64,000 bases of DNA from positions 62,001 to 126,000 of the forward strand of contig NZ_JADGEW010000004.1 of assembly GCF_016744155.1 (NCBI RefSeq). Direction: 5' to 3'. The DNA comes from Amphritea sp. GTDB taxonomy: Bacteria > Pseudomonadota > Gammaproteobacteria > Pseudomonadales > Balneatricaceae. The translations under genes were made by a program, and so were the position numbers. The notes beneath the pieces are model-generated. The model saw only the letters and a program-made list of their open reading frames with translations, searched no databases and was not told the origin of the DNA. Shown here one piece after another: positions 43,608-52,141 of this stretch (its first letter is position 1; each line of letters starts with the position of its first letter).

Positions 43608-44606
43608 ATGCCCTCAATTCCAGCCAAAAATATTGTTTTTATTGTTTTTCCAGAAACCAAACTACTGGATCTTGCAGGACCTTTACAGGTCTTCAACGAT
43701 GCAGAACTGGCTTCAGGAGAGTCTCTTTATGAAACCCATGTTGCTTCATTGTCAGGTGGGCAAATATCTACTGATACGGTTGTATCATTAAATTCGAAAC
43801 CAATTTCATCTTTGATTGTGAAAGAGATCGATACATTAATTATTTCGGGGGGGAAAGGGGCGCTCAGTGCAGCCAACGACGTTGATTTTATGAACGCTAT
43901 CCAACCACTCTTTAAAAGTTGCCGAAGAGCTGGGTCAATCTGCACCGGAGCATTTATTCTTGCCGCTAGTGGATTACTGACGGGGAAATGTGCTGTCACC
44001 CACTGGGATTCCTGTGGCTTGTTGCAAAAAATGTATCCTGACGTTCAAGTACAAAAGAACCCAATCTATTTGAATGATGACAGTACCTGGTCTTCAGCTG
44101 GGGTGACAGCGGGCATAGACATGGCCCTGGCGATGGTTGCTGAAGATTTTGGCAACGAGTCTGCTTTAAGTATCGCTCGGTCACTTGTAACTTATATGTT
44201 TCGTCCAGGTGGGCAATCGCAATTCAGCGAAATGCTGCAAATTCAGGATACGGACAAGAAAGGGCGCTTTGATAGTTTGCATAAGTTCATTACGGAAAAT
44301 CTTACTAGCGATTTACGGGTAGAAAGACTTGCTGACCAGATGAATATGAGCAGTAGAAACTTTGCCAGGGTGTACCAACGAGAAACTGGTTCTTCGCCCG
44401 CCAAAGTCGTTGAACGTATGCGTACTGAAAGAGCTCAGCGGCTTTTGGAAGAAACTAATTTACCTATTTCCGAAGTTGCGCGACAGGTTGGCTTTGATGA
44501 TGAAGAGCGTTTGCGAAGAACCTTTATCAGACATGTTTGTGTTGCGCCCATGAGTTATCGGGAGCGTTTTAAATCTGTGAATACGGAATCAATGGGGTCA
44601 GAGTAA
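43608..44606 (+). CDS. GlxA-family transcriptional regulator (DJ-1/PfpI plus AraC HTH)
   Basis: A 332-residue AraC-type regulator. The N-terminal DJ-1/PfpI-like domain reads KNIVFIVFPETKLLDLAGPLQVFNDA with SICTGAFILAASGLLTGK at the nucleophile-elbow position (Cys near residue 110). The C-terminal HTH pair is LRVERLADQMNMSSRNFARVYQRETG and SEVARQVGFDDEERLRRTFIRHVCVAP. GlxA-type regulators sense small nitrogen compounds or choline-related amines. It lies head-to-head with DUF1272 and ahead of the monooxygenase-like gene; a role on either is inferred. Confidence 0.9.
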   Translation: MPSIPAKNIVFIVFPETKLLDLAGPLQVFNDAELASGESLYETHVASLSGGQISTDTVVSLNSKPISSLIVKEIDTLIISGGKGALSAANDVDFMNAIQPLFKSCRRAGSICTGAFILAASGLLTGKCAVTHWDSCGLLQKMYPDVQVQKNPIYLNDDSTWSSAGVTAGIDMALAMVAEDFGNESALSIARSLVTYMFRPGGQSQFSEMLQIQDTDKKGRFDSLHKFITENLTSDLRVERLADQMNMSSRNFARVYQRETGSSPAKVVERMRTERAQRLLEETNLPISEVARQVGFDDEERLRRTFIRHVCVAPMSYRERFKSVNTESMGSE

Positions 44607-44698
44607 TTGATTTATAGCGCAATCTCACTCAGTCAGTTTCCCGTTCCTCTCATTTTCATCTACTATCACTCAATTGGCTAAACCTTAAAGGAAAATCT

Positions 44699-45049
44699 AT
44701 GACCAGTCGTGTGTATGTCTTAGCGCAATTTAAGCCCAAGCAAGGTAAAGAGGCGGAGTTGTTTGAGGTGTTAAAGGCGCTTGAGCCGGATTCTTATCGG
44801 GAAGAGGGTTGTCTTCAATATATGCTAACGCGGCAAATTGACCACCCAAGTGCTTCGCGAAATGAGTACTCCATAGTATTTAACGAAATTTGGGAAGATG
44901 CTGAAGCTTGGGCGGCACATGGTCGAAGAAAGCAGATTCAAGACTTTTTTGAAACTCAGGTTGAAGCAGAAACAGGGCTGGTTGAAGATGTTTTAGTGAC
45001 GGCCTATTCCGATGAAAGTGTCGATTTCGACGCGCCTGTTTTTGAATAA
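44699..45049 (+). CDS. Antibiotic biosynthesis monooxygenase-like (quinol monooxygenase) protein
   Basis: A 116-residue ABM-fold protein: VYVLAQFKPKQGKEAELFEVLKALEPDSYREEGCLQYMLTRQ in the first half, and FNEIWEDAEAWAAHGRRKQIQDFF in the second, the ferredoxin-like dimer fold. Relatives are YgiN quinol monooxygenase and heme-degrading or unknown small enzymes. AAGGA precedes the ATG. It follows the GlxA-like regulator by 92 bases and could be its target. Confidence 0.82.
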   Translation: MTSRVYVLAQFKPKQGKEAELFEVLKALEPDSYREEGCLQYMLTRQIDHPSASRNEYSIVFNEIWEDAEAWAAHGRRKQIQDFFETQVEAETGLVEDVLVTAYSDESVDFDAPVFE

Positions 45050-45229
45050 TAAGATTCGATAAATAGAGTGGTTCTAAATCTAACCCTGGGTTTGTATCTG
45101 AATGGTGAATCAAGAAAAGCAGGAGGGGGTTGTTAGCTCGGTACTGTTTATTGTTTCAAAACATCAAGCCTGATCATATTTATCAGGTTTTAGTTCCGTA
45201 CCTCTTCGCTTTTCGGATACGAAATAGTT

Positions 45230-45264
45230 GAGCCAGGTTAACCGTGAAACGAGAAACCTGGCTC
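45230..45264 (-). terminator. Hairpin after the dimethylglycine demethylase-like gene
   Basis: GAGCCAGGTT and AACCTGGCTC form a perfect ten-base stem with a 15-base loop. It is downstream of the minus-strand flavoenzyme gene, but the T-run is weak. Confidence 0.6.
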
Positions 45265-45278
45265 ACTCCTCTTCGGTT

Positions 45279-47327
45279 TTACAGATCTTTAACCAGTCGC
45301 AAGGCATCATAGATAGCAGCATGGGTATTGCGGGCTGAGACTGCATCGCCGATACGGAATAACTGGAACTGACCTTCACTGTTCTTATTCAAGGTCTGAG
45401 GTTTGCCATTGACGAGGTCGTTGTAGTTTACTTCACCCTCATTGGAAGAGAGAGGGCGCAGTTCAAAATACAGATCCTCAAAGGGGAGTGTTCCGTGATT
45501 GACTATCACCTGATCGACCCGGCGGGTCTGGGTGAAATCACGACTACCGTCATCATAGTCGCTGCCGATGGTGGCCAACAACTCACCACCATCCCGTATG
45601 ACAGAGTTCAGACGATAGGTGACGGTAAAGGTTACATCCTGTTTTTGCAGAGTACGCATATAGGGTACTAGGTTCATGGCCATTACTTCCGGCGCAAAGC
45701 TTCTGTCCGGGGTGATGATCTCTAGTTTGGCGCCGCTGTTGGCGATAATTTCCGCTGCCTGTAGTGCTGCATGATCACCGGCATCATCGAATAGCAGAAC
45801 ATTACTTCCGGGTTTGATGCTGCGGGAGAGAATGTCCCAGGTTGATACCACCAAATTATTGCCGCTATCTAATACCTCGGTATCGGGTAAGCCCCCGGTT
45901 GCGATGATAACGACATCCGGTTTTTCAGCTTGTATCGTTTCAGTTTCAGCATAGCTGTTGAAGTGGAAGGTGACACCTAGCTGCTCACACTGGTTCATAC
46001 GCCAGTCGATGATGCTGATCATCTCATGGCGTCGTGGACTTTGAGCGGTCAGCCGGATCTGGCCCCCGGCGTCGCCTAAAGCTTCATAAACGACGACTTC
46101 ATGGCCACGTTCAGCCGCCACCCGTGCGGCTTCAAGTCCGCCTGGCCCGGCCCCGACGATAACGACTTTCTTAGCTTGATCTGCTTTTGGAATATCGTGG
46201 GGCATCGTCAGCTCACGCCCGGTAGCTGAATTGTGGATACAGTAGGCTGCACCGCCTTGATAAATCCGATCGAGGCAATAATTGGCGCCTACACAGGGAC
46301 GTATGCTTTCTTCTTGGCCAGCTATGATCTTTCGCACGATATGGGGGTCTGCCATATGGGCACGGGTCATGCCCACCATATCGACTTTGCCGCTTGCTAT
46401 GGCGTAGCGCGCAGTTGCTACATCAGGAATCTTTGCGGCATGAAATGTTGGCATTTCTGTTGCCGAACGAATTTCACCAGCAAAATCCAGATGCGGAGAG
46501 TTACGCATTCCCTGAATCGGAATAAGGTCGGTCAGGCCGGCATCGGTATCGATATGACCGCGGACGACATTGAGGAAGTCCACCATACCGCTCTCTTTCA
46601 GGCGCTGAGAGATGGACAAACCGTCTGTTAGTGTTAGGCCGCCTTCCAGCATCTCATCGCCGGTGTAACGAAGGCCGAGGATAAACTCATCGCCAACTCG
46701 TTTACGGATCGATTTGAGTAGATCAAAGGTAAAGAGCAAACGGTTATCAAGGTTGCCACCATAGGGGCCATCAAGAGTGTTTGTCAGTGGTGACCAGAAC
46801 TGATCCATCAGGTGACCGTAGGCCTGCAATTCAATGCCATCTAAACCCGCTGCCTGCATCCGTTCAGCCGCGTCGGTATAGTCCTTGATGATTCGGTCTA
46901 TATCCCAGTCTTCAATCTGTTTAGGGAAAGCGCGGTGGGACGCTTCACGTTTATGGGAGGGTGATACTGCGGGTAACCATTCGCCTTTATCCCAGCGGGT
47001 GCGTCTTCCCAGGTGTGTCAGTTGAATCATCACAGCAGCACCGTGCTCGTGACATTCATCTGTCAGGTCTTTCATCCAGGGAACAATTTCATCTTTGTAC
47101 ACCAGTAGATTATCGAATACCGGAGGGCTATCCAGAGAGACCGCAGCGGAACCGGCAGTCATTGTCAGTGCAACCCCCGCTTTTGCGCGTTCGACATGAT
47201 AGGCGCGATAGCGTTCCGTGGGCATTCCGTTTTCAGAATACGCAGGCTCGTGTGCGGTGACCATAATACGGTTGCGCAGGCGCAGATGCTTAAGTTGGTA
47301 GGGTTGCAGTAATGGATCACTGGACAT
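45279..47327 (-). CDS. FMN/FAD/4Fe-4S oxidoreductase, dimethylglycine or N-methylproline demethylase-like (DgcA-type)
   Basis: A 682-residue flavoprotein of the old-yellow-enzyme plus FAD family. The N-terminal TIM barrel (residues 1-370) starts LLQPYQLKHLRLRNRIMVTAHEP with MIQLTHLGRRTRW and LQAYGHLMDQFWSPLTN. The 4Fe-4S motif is PCVGANYCLDRIYQG...YC near 345-365. The C-terminal FAD/NAD(P) part has VVIVGAGPGGLEAARVAAERGHEV and LFRIGDAVSARNTHAAIYDALRL. The sequence is closest in memory to DgcA (dimethylglycine demethylase) and stachydrine/N-methylproline demethylases, which take part in glycine betaine or proline betaine use. The DgcB partner is not in view. Confidence 0.85.
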   Translation of the reverse strand: MSSDPLLQPYQLKHLRLRNRIMVTAHEPAYSENGMPTERYRAYHVERAKAGVALTMTAGSAAVSLDSPPVFDNLLVYKDEIVPWMKDLTDECHEHGAAVMIQLTHLGRRTRWDKGEWLPAVSPSHKREASHRAFPKQIEDWDIDRIIKDYTDAAERMQAAGLDGIELQAYGHLMDQFWSPLTNTLDGPYGGNLDNRLLFTFDLLKSIRKRVGDEFILGLRYTGDEMLEGGLTLTDGLSISQRLKESGMVDFLNVVRGHIDTDAGLTDLIPIQGMRNSPHLDFAGEIRSATEMPTFHAAKIPDVATARYAIASGKVDMVGMTRAHMADPHIVRKIIAGQEESIRPCVGANYCLDRIYQGGAAYCIHNSATGRELTMPHDIPKADQAKKVVIVGAGPGGLEAARVAAERGHEVVVYEALGDAGGQIRLTAQSPRRHEMISIIDWRMNQCEQLGVTFHFNSYAETETIQAEKPDVVIIATGGLPDTEVLDSGNNLVVSTWDILSRSIKPGSNVLLFDDAGDHAALQAAEIIANSGAKLEIITPDRSFAPEVMAMNLVPYMRTLQKQDVTFTVTYRLNSVIRDGGELLATIGSDYDDGSRDFTQTRRVDQVIVNHGTLPFEDLYFELRPLSSNEGEVNYNDLVNGKPQTLNKNSEGQFQLFRIGDAVSARNTHAAIYDALRLVKDL

Positions 47328-47382
47328 TTTAGTCCTCCGTCATGGTGAGCTATAAACTCAGGTTTTATGTAATTTAGGAAAA

Positions 47383-47411
47383 ATGTACACATATGTCAAT
47401 TAAAAGTACAT
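47383..47411. promoter_or_regulatory. TGTACA-type dyad in the DgcA-like/TetR divergent promoter
   Basis: ATGTAC at 47383 and its reverse complement GTACAT at 47406 form arms 17 bases apart; a third ATGTACAT palindrome is at 47481-47488. They lie between the flavoenzyme and the TetR start, a typical place for a TetR operator. Binding is inferred. Confidence 0.5.
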
Positions 47412-47579
47412 GAGTGTATATTAAAGGTTCATCTGTGTAGATGTGAGAGTGAAACCTGGGTTTACTTCGTCTGAACAGTTATGTACATTTCGTCGGGTCT
47501 CCAGGGGCTTACTGGCAGGCAGGTAGCTGCATCGCACCATCCGGTGCTGAAAGCAGAGCAGGGGAGTAATCTGAGTACT

Positions 47580-48245
47580 ATGAATACCGATACCAACAGC
47601 GGCGAAACTTCTAGCAGTAAAGCAGCGGAAGATAGTGGCTGGCGCGGTTCTGCTGATGTCTGGCTGCAGGCATCTTATGAGACACTGATTGAAGCGGGTA
47701 TCGACACCGTTCGTATTCAGCCCCTGGCAAAAAAACTGAAGCTGTCTCGTACCAGTTTCTACTGGTTTTTTAAGGACAGGAACGAACTGTTAAATGCTTT
47801 GCTGACACAGTGGCGAGATAAAAACACCGGTAATCTGGTGGCTCAGGCAGAGGCATATGCGGAGAGCATTGCGGAGGCAATTCTTAATGTATTTGATTGC
47901 TGGTTGAATCCAGAGCTGTTTGATTCTCAGTTTGAATTTGCGGTGCGCAGCTGGGCGCTTCAATCCCCAGATGTCGCTGAACAGATTAGTCAGGCGGATA
48001 ATGCACGACTAGAGGCTCTGCGACAGATGTTTATCCGCTTTGGGTATGAGGCGGCGAAGGCGGATGTCCGTGCCCGCAGTATCTATCTGACTCAGATCGG
48101 TTATATCTCTATGAAGTCCGATGAGGATATCGCCACCAGGCTGCAGAGAGTCTCTGATTATGTGGAGATCTTTACCGGGCAGGCACCGAAATCCAGAGAG
48201 TTGAAACGATTCTATGCCCGTCATGAACCTGCTGAAAAGGTCTGA
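47580..48245 (+). CDS. TetR/AcrR-family regulator
   Basis: A 221-residue TetR-type repressor. The HTH is IDTVRIQPLAKKLKLSRTSFYWFFKDRNELLNALL near residues 45-75 and the C-terminal domain is helical with YLTQIGYISMKSD-type blocks. The ATG at 47580 is favoured over the upstream in-frame ATG at 47481 since GAG-rich ribosome-site sequence precedes it and the palindrome ATGTACAT covers the earlier one. It is divergent from the DgcA-like gene and most likely represses it. Ligand likely an N-methylated amine, by context only. Confidence 0.85.
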   Translation: MNTDTNSGETSSSKAAEDSGWRGSADVWLQASYETLIEAGIDTVRIQPLAKKLKLSRTSFYWFFKDRNELLNALLTQWRDKNTGNLVAQAEAYAESIAEAILNVFDCWLNPELFDSQFEFAVRSWALQSPDVAEQISQADNARLEALRQMFIRFGYEAAKADVRARSIYLTQIGYISMKSDEDIATRLQRVSDYVEIFTGQAPKSRELKRFYARHEPAEKV

Positions 48246-48333
48246 GCGAGTCTGGTTAATAAGCTTAATTGAGATTCATTGTCTGGTGTTTTAGACGTTA
48301 GCTCTCTACTCTTAACTAAAAGAGGGGCTACAG

Positions 48334-48570
48334 ATGAAAACGATGAGCTGTACACAACTGGGCGGAGCTTGTGAACTTGAGTTCAAAGCGAATACTTTTG
48401 AAGAGATTGGGCAATTGAGTAAGCAGCACGGCATGGAGATGTTTAAAGCGCAGGATGAAGCTCATCTCGCTGCGATGCAAAAGATGCAATCTCTTATGCA
48501 GAACCCTGAAGAGATGACTCAGTGGTTCGAGTCAAAAAGAGCAGAATTTGATGCGCTGCCTGACGATTAA
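48334..48570 (+). CDS. DUF1059-like small protein
   Basis: A 78-residue cytoplasmic protein: MKTMSCTQLGGACELEFKANTFEEIGQLSKQH at the N-terminus (DUF1059-type CxxLGGxCxxxF with two Cys) and a helical tail with AHLAAMQKMQSLMQNPEEM. Function unknown; relatives are common in gammaproteobacteria. It follows TetR on the same strand by 89 bases and ends in a palindromic terminator. Confidence 0.78.
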   Translation: MKTMSCTQLGGACELEFKANTFEEIGQLSKQHGMEMFKAQDEAHLAAMQKMQSLMQNPEEMTQWFESKRAEFDALPDD

Positions 48571-48598
48571 AATCCTTCTAATTTAAATTAGAAGGATT
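48571..48598. terminator. Palindromic hairpin between DUF1059-like and YjeH genes
   Basis: AATCCTTCTAATTT pairs with AAATTAGAAGGATT as a 14-base perfect inverted repeat. The two genes converge on it. T-runs are short, so termination strength is uncertain. Confidence 0.65.
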
Positions 48599-48637
48599 TA
48601 GCTGTTATTAATCGGTAGCGGTTGTTTGATGTGTTAG

Positions 48638-49912
48638 TTAAAGGTTCGCCCTCTCTCTCGCTAAATCGTTTCGCTTCCAAACCTGCTGACCTAACAATCC
48701 CAGAGTAATAAGTAGTCCTAGTAATAATGCATAAAACATTGCGCTACCCAGGCAGTAGATAAACAGTCCGCAGGCGAACAGTCCAACGATTATCGCAGGC
48801 CTGCAACGATGATCAAGTAACTGCCACGCAGCCAGCATTGAGACGGTATAAATTACCACAAATGAGCCGTTTACCCAGTGGGCTATGACGGTGAAATCCA
48901 TCTCTGCCAGGTAGCTAAGCACCAGCATCAGTGCAGAAATACCCATAAAAGTGATTAATGCAGTCGATGGAATCCTATGCGGGTTCAGCGCGCGTAATGG
49001 GTTAGGCAAGATGCCATCGTTACTGAAGCTCCAGGCTAGGCGGGAGAGGCTGGCAAAGTAGATATTGATAGTCGCTATCCCGCTGATAAAGCCTAAGCCT
49101 CCGATGATCCAGCGGCCGCTATTACCAAGCTGCGTCTCAAACAGGCCTACCATCGCCAGTGGGTGTTCGGGAGCCTGCATTGATAACCAGGTGCAGCCGA
49201 TATAGATCAGTCCTACCAGAGATACACCGATCAAAGTTGCCGGAATAAAGTCTCTCTTCACATCTTTAAACTCGCCAGCCAGGTGGGTGATCGCTTCAAT
49301 GCCAAGAAAACTCCAGATCGCCAGCCCTATCGCTTGCATCATGCCGTTGTAATCACCAATATTTGTCGTAACGCTCAGAGCTTTAGTGGTATTTGATTCG
49401 GGCGTTTGAACAAGTGACATTGCCAGCATCAGAGTGACAACGAATAGAATCATAATTGTCAGCCCCATCTGAATATTGCCTGAGAGTTGCAAGCCTCGAC
49501 GGTTAACAAAGAACAATAGTAAAAAGATCAGCAGTTCACCGCATAACTGCTGTTCTGCAGAGAGGGTGATAACCGGCTGCAGAAACTTGAAGGTCATGAT
49601 GAGTGCTGCTGCAGCTCCGGGAGGAACTGAAAACAGAAATAACAGGCCAATGATGCGACCAGGGAGTGGGCCAAATGCCTGATCTACAAAATAAGCAGGG
49701 CCTGCTGCGTGAGTGAAGCGGCGGCCCAGTTCGGCAAAGACGTAAGTTAAAGGGAGAATGCCCAATAGCAGGATGGCCCAGGCCCAGATCGCTTTATCAC
49801 CGGCAACAACGATGGTTAACTGTGGCAGGATAAAGACACCGGTGCCTAGTAGGGTGGTCGCAATGAGCCCTATTCCTTGCCAGCGGGTGATGGTTTGATT
49901 TAGCCTAGTCAT
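48638..49912 (-). CDS. yjeH: L-methionine/branched-chain amino acid exporter YjeH
   Basis: A 424-residue APC-superfamily transporter with about 12 hydrophobic segments: GIGLIATTLLGTGVFILPQL at the N-terminus (the APC glycine-rich TM1), AIGLAIWSFLGIEAITHLAGEFKDVKRDF in the middle. E. coli YjeH exports Met, Leu, Ile and Val. Here an Lrp/AsnC-type gene is divergent, and leucine and valine catabolism are near, so it is likely a relief valve for branched-chain amino acids. Exporter direction is taken from the family. Confidence 0.87.
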   Translation of the reverse strand: MTRLNQTITRWQGIGLIATTLLGTGVFILPQLTIVVAGDKAIWAWAILLLGILPLTYVFAELGRRFTHAAGPAYFVDQAFGPLPGRIIGLLFLFSVPPGAAAALIMTFKFLQPVITLSAEQQLCGELLIFLLLFFVNRRGLQLSGNIQMGLTIMILFVVTLMLAMSLVQTPESNTTKALSVTTNIGDYNGMMQAIGLAIWSFLGIEAITHLAGEFKDVKRDFIPATLIGVSLVGLIYIGCTWLSMQAPEHPLAMVGLFETQLGNSGRWIIGGLGFISGIATINIYFASLSRLAWSFSNDGILPNPLRALNPHRIPSTALITFMGISALMLVLSYLAEMDFTVIAHWVNGSFVVIYTVSMLAAWQLLDHRCRPAIIVGLFACGLFIYCLGSAMFYALLLGLLITLGLLGQQVWKRNDLARERANL

Positions 49913-49941
49913 CCTTTTTTCCAGATCGTTATAAATAGTGT

Positions 49942-49989
49942 CAGTAAAGTGTACGATTAATGCGAAAAACGTTGCGTCGTGGTTTACTG
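49942..49989. promoter_or_regulatory. CAGTAAA/TTTACTG arms in the yjeH/lrp-like divergent promoter
   Basis: CAGTAAA at 49942 and TTTACTG at 49983 are exact reverse complements with arm starts 41 bases apart, about four helical turns, in the space between two divergent genes. Candidate operator for the Lrp-type regulator. Confidence 0.35.
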
Positions 49990-50043
49990 TCGATCTGTAG
50001 TTTTTTCATTAATTTGCCGACGTTTTGCATACTCAGGTTACGC

Positions 50044-50472
50044 ATGGATAGTTTTGATCAGAAAATAATCGCAGCACTTCGGGAAAATGCCCGTCAGAGC
50101 GTGTCAGCCATTGCCGAACAGGTCAGTCTGTCACGCCCGGCCGTTTCAGAGCGGATAAAGCGCTTAGAAGAGCAGGGCGAGATTGTTGGCTATCAGGTGC
50201 TGACAGCAAAGAAGACTGAAGCCGGAGGCTTTCTTAAGGCTTATTTTGAGATTAAACAGGGGGGCTTTAAGTGTCGCCCGCTAGTCCAGATGCTGCTGCA
50301 ATATCCGGAAGTTAAACATTGTCACGGTATCAGTGGTGAAGTTGACCTGTTGGTGTACCTGGAGTTTGCTGGCATGCAGCGGCTACACGACATTCTTGCT
50401 GAAATTGATGAAGAGCTACCTAAGGATGCGAAGGTTGTCACTCACATGGTGATGCAGGAGTGGGAACGATAA
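50044..50472 (+). CDS. Lrp/AsnC-family regulator
   Basis: A 142-residue regulator. HTH: MDSFDQKIIAALRENARQSVSAIAEQVSLSRPAVSERIKRLEEQG. The RAM/AsnC ligand domain follows, with VKHCHGISGEVDLLVYLEF near residue 95, the effector-binding turn. The frame extends to 49960 but the ATG at 50044 matches the family start and has AGG upstream. It is divergent from YjeH and most likely controls export of amino acids in response to one of them. Confidence 0.88.
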   Translation: MDSFDQKIIAALRENARQSVSAIAEQVSLSRPAVSERIKRLEEQGEIVGYQVLTAKKTEAGGFLKAYFEIKQGGFKCRPLVQMLLQYPEVKHCHGISGEVDLLVYLEFAGMQRLHDILAEIDEELPKDAKVVTHMVMQEWER

Positions 50473-50485
50473 ACTGTCTCATCTC

Positions 50486-50908
50486 TTATTCCTGGGTAGA
50501 TAGTTTTTTGCTTTTCAATTCAATAGTATTTCCTTCAGGGTCTTCGATGTAGATCGATTGCCCAAAGCCTTCACTGCCATAGCGTTCAGAGAAATCATCG
50601 ATAACTATTTTATGCTGCTTTAGGTGCTCGCTGATCTGTTGTTCAGATATTGGATCAAGTAATAGGCAAAAATGGTCAAGGTTGTTCTCAGTTTTAGTAG
50701 GGGGCCCTCCACCTACACGGCCCAGTTCACTGTCTACCGGGACGATATCGATTAATGCGCTACCTGCACGTAGCTGAACCAATCCTGTTTCTGGCGGCAG
50801 GTCCCGTTCTACTTTACAGCCCAGTACATCGCAGTAGAACCGGAGCATGTTTTGTAGCTGGGTAGTTCGCAAGACTATATGATCGATTCCGGCAATGTTA
50901 AAGGGCAT
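50486..50908 (-). CDS. VOC-family (glyoxalase/bleomycin resistance fold) protein
   Basis: A 140-residue metalloenzyme-fold protein: AGIDHIVLRTTQLQNMLRFYCDVLGC at the N-terminus, LDHFCLLLDP in the middle with the His position, and FGQSIYIEDPEGNTIELKS at the C-terminus with the metal-ligand Glu. The ATG at 50908 has GAGG seven bases upstream; a TTG two codons earlier is unlikely. It converges with the Lrp-like gene, 13 bases between stops. Substrate unknown. Confidence 0.85.
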   Translation of the reverse strand: MPFNIAGIDHIVLRTTQLQNMLRFYCDVLGCKVERDLPPETGLVQLRAGSALIDIVPVDSELGRVGGGPPTKTENNLDHFCLLLDPISEQQISEHLKQHKIVIDDFSERYGSEGFGQSIYIEDPEGNTIELKSKKLSTQE

Positions 50909-50971
50909 GTTCAACCTCAGAAAAACGGTGATAACCGTTAGTTTAGTCGCTAGAAGGGCTGTGTTGCAGGT

Positions 50972-51889
50972 TTAAACGGTGTCATTTTTAAAACTCTTAT
51001 AAGACCATGCACCTACCTGTAGTTTTCGATATTGGGTTGGCGAGATTCCCATCACTTTTTTGAACATTCGTGAGAAATAATACGCGTCTTCGTAACCCAC
51101 CATGAAAGCCACTTCGGCGATGGTTCTGGTACTGATATCCAACAGATGGCAAGCCCGTTCTATTTTCAGTTGAATAAAATGGTTAATCGGTGTGGTGCCG
51201 GTGACATCCTTATATCGCTTAATAAAATGAAACTTCGATAGGTTAACGCTGGCGGCCAGGGTGTCTATATCCAACTGTTCGTGGATACGGGCCTGCATCA
51301 GGCTGTGAACTTTTTCCAGATTGAAACTGTCTGCGTCCTGGCTACGAACCAATGGCTGTAATAGCGCTATATGCGTGAGGATTTGACGCAATTGATTTGC
51401 GGCATTGATAAAGGCATTCAGATGGTAACTGCTGTGGCGAGCTTCCAGTAGGGCATCGAATTCGCTAACCAGATTACTGTGTAGGCCAAGGTGTAAAATG
51501 TGTTTCTGTTTGGGTAGCTGTAAATGATTCATGAACTCATCTGATAGCTCTCCTTCAAAATGACACCAGTAGATGGTCCAGGGAAAGTTTAGGCTGGAAG
51601 CATATTGATGAGCAAGCCCTCTGGGTAATACTGCAAGATCACCGCTATTTATCGCAAAGTTTTTTTGATTAATACGGATTTTCCCTTTGCCTTCAAGGCA
51701 ATAGATCAATAGATGATCATCGTGCTCAAGGCGCTCCATTCGGTGCCCTTCAGCCTCTTTATAGTATCCTGCCCCGAGTGGGTAAAGATCCTTTGAAAGC
51801 CTGTTCTGAGTGAGCTTTCGGATGATTTTGTGGGGCATAACAAAGCGAATACTTTGTGGTGGTAGAGGCCAGTTTGATGGAGTACTCAT
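50972..51889 (-). CDS. AraC-family regulator with cupin sensor domain
   Basis: A 305-residue regulator. The N-terminal cupin reads LIYCLEGKGKIRINQKNFAINSGDLAVLPRGLAHQY near residues 62-97; the HTH pair is LDIDTLAASVNLSKFHFIKRYKDVTG and IAEVAFMVGYEDAYYFSRMFKKVMGISPTQYR at the end. Size and position before phaC and the mms operon make it a candidate for an MmsR-like activator, but that is a guess from location; the divergent phaC is the nearer target. Confidence 0.85.
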   Translation of the reverse strand: MSTPSNWPLPPQSIRFVMPHKIIRKLTQNRLSKDLYPLGAGYYKEAEGHRMERLEHDDHLLIYCLEGKGKIRINQKNFAINSGDLAVLPRGLAHQYASSLNFPWTIYWCHFEGELSDEFMNHLQLPKQKHILHLGLHSNLVSEFDALLEARHSSYHLNAFINAANQLRQILTHIALLQPLVRSQDADSFNLEKVHSLMQARIHEQLDIDTLAASVNLSKFHFIKRYKDVTGTTPINHFIQLKIERACHLLDISTRTIAEVAFMVGYEDAYYFSRMFKKVMGISPTQYRKLQVGAWSYKSFKNDTV

Positions 51890-51983
51890 ACAGGGTGCTC
51901 GACTAAGGTATTAGGCGTTTATTAGGGTATTCATGTATTCAATAGCAATATAGTCCATTAATATAGCAACATTATCAATCATC

Positions 51984-52000
51984 CACAGCCTTAAGCTGTG
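51984..52000. promoter_or_regulatory. CACAGC/GCTGTG inverted repeat in the araC/phaC divergent promoter
   Basis: CACAGC, five bases, GCTGTG. It lies 142 bases before the phaC start and 95 from the AraC gene start. A GCTGTGG copy recurs near 52073 and near 54918. Candidate operator, not proven. Confidence 0.4.
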
Positions 52001-52141
52001 CTTTAATCGATTATTTCCAGAAAGTAACGGGGCTGCTTGCCGCTGTTCGTTTGGAATCACTGTTTGTTCAGTGCTGTGGATAGGTAGCGTTTGTCGGTCT
52101 TGAGACTGGTAATCATTGAGTTGTATTTAGGAGAAGTAACT

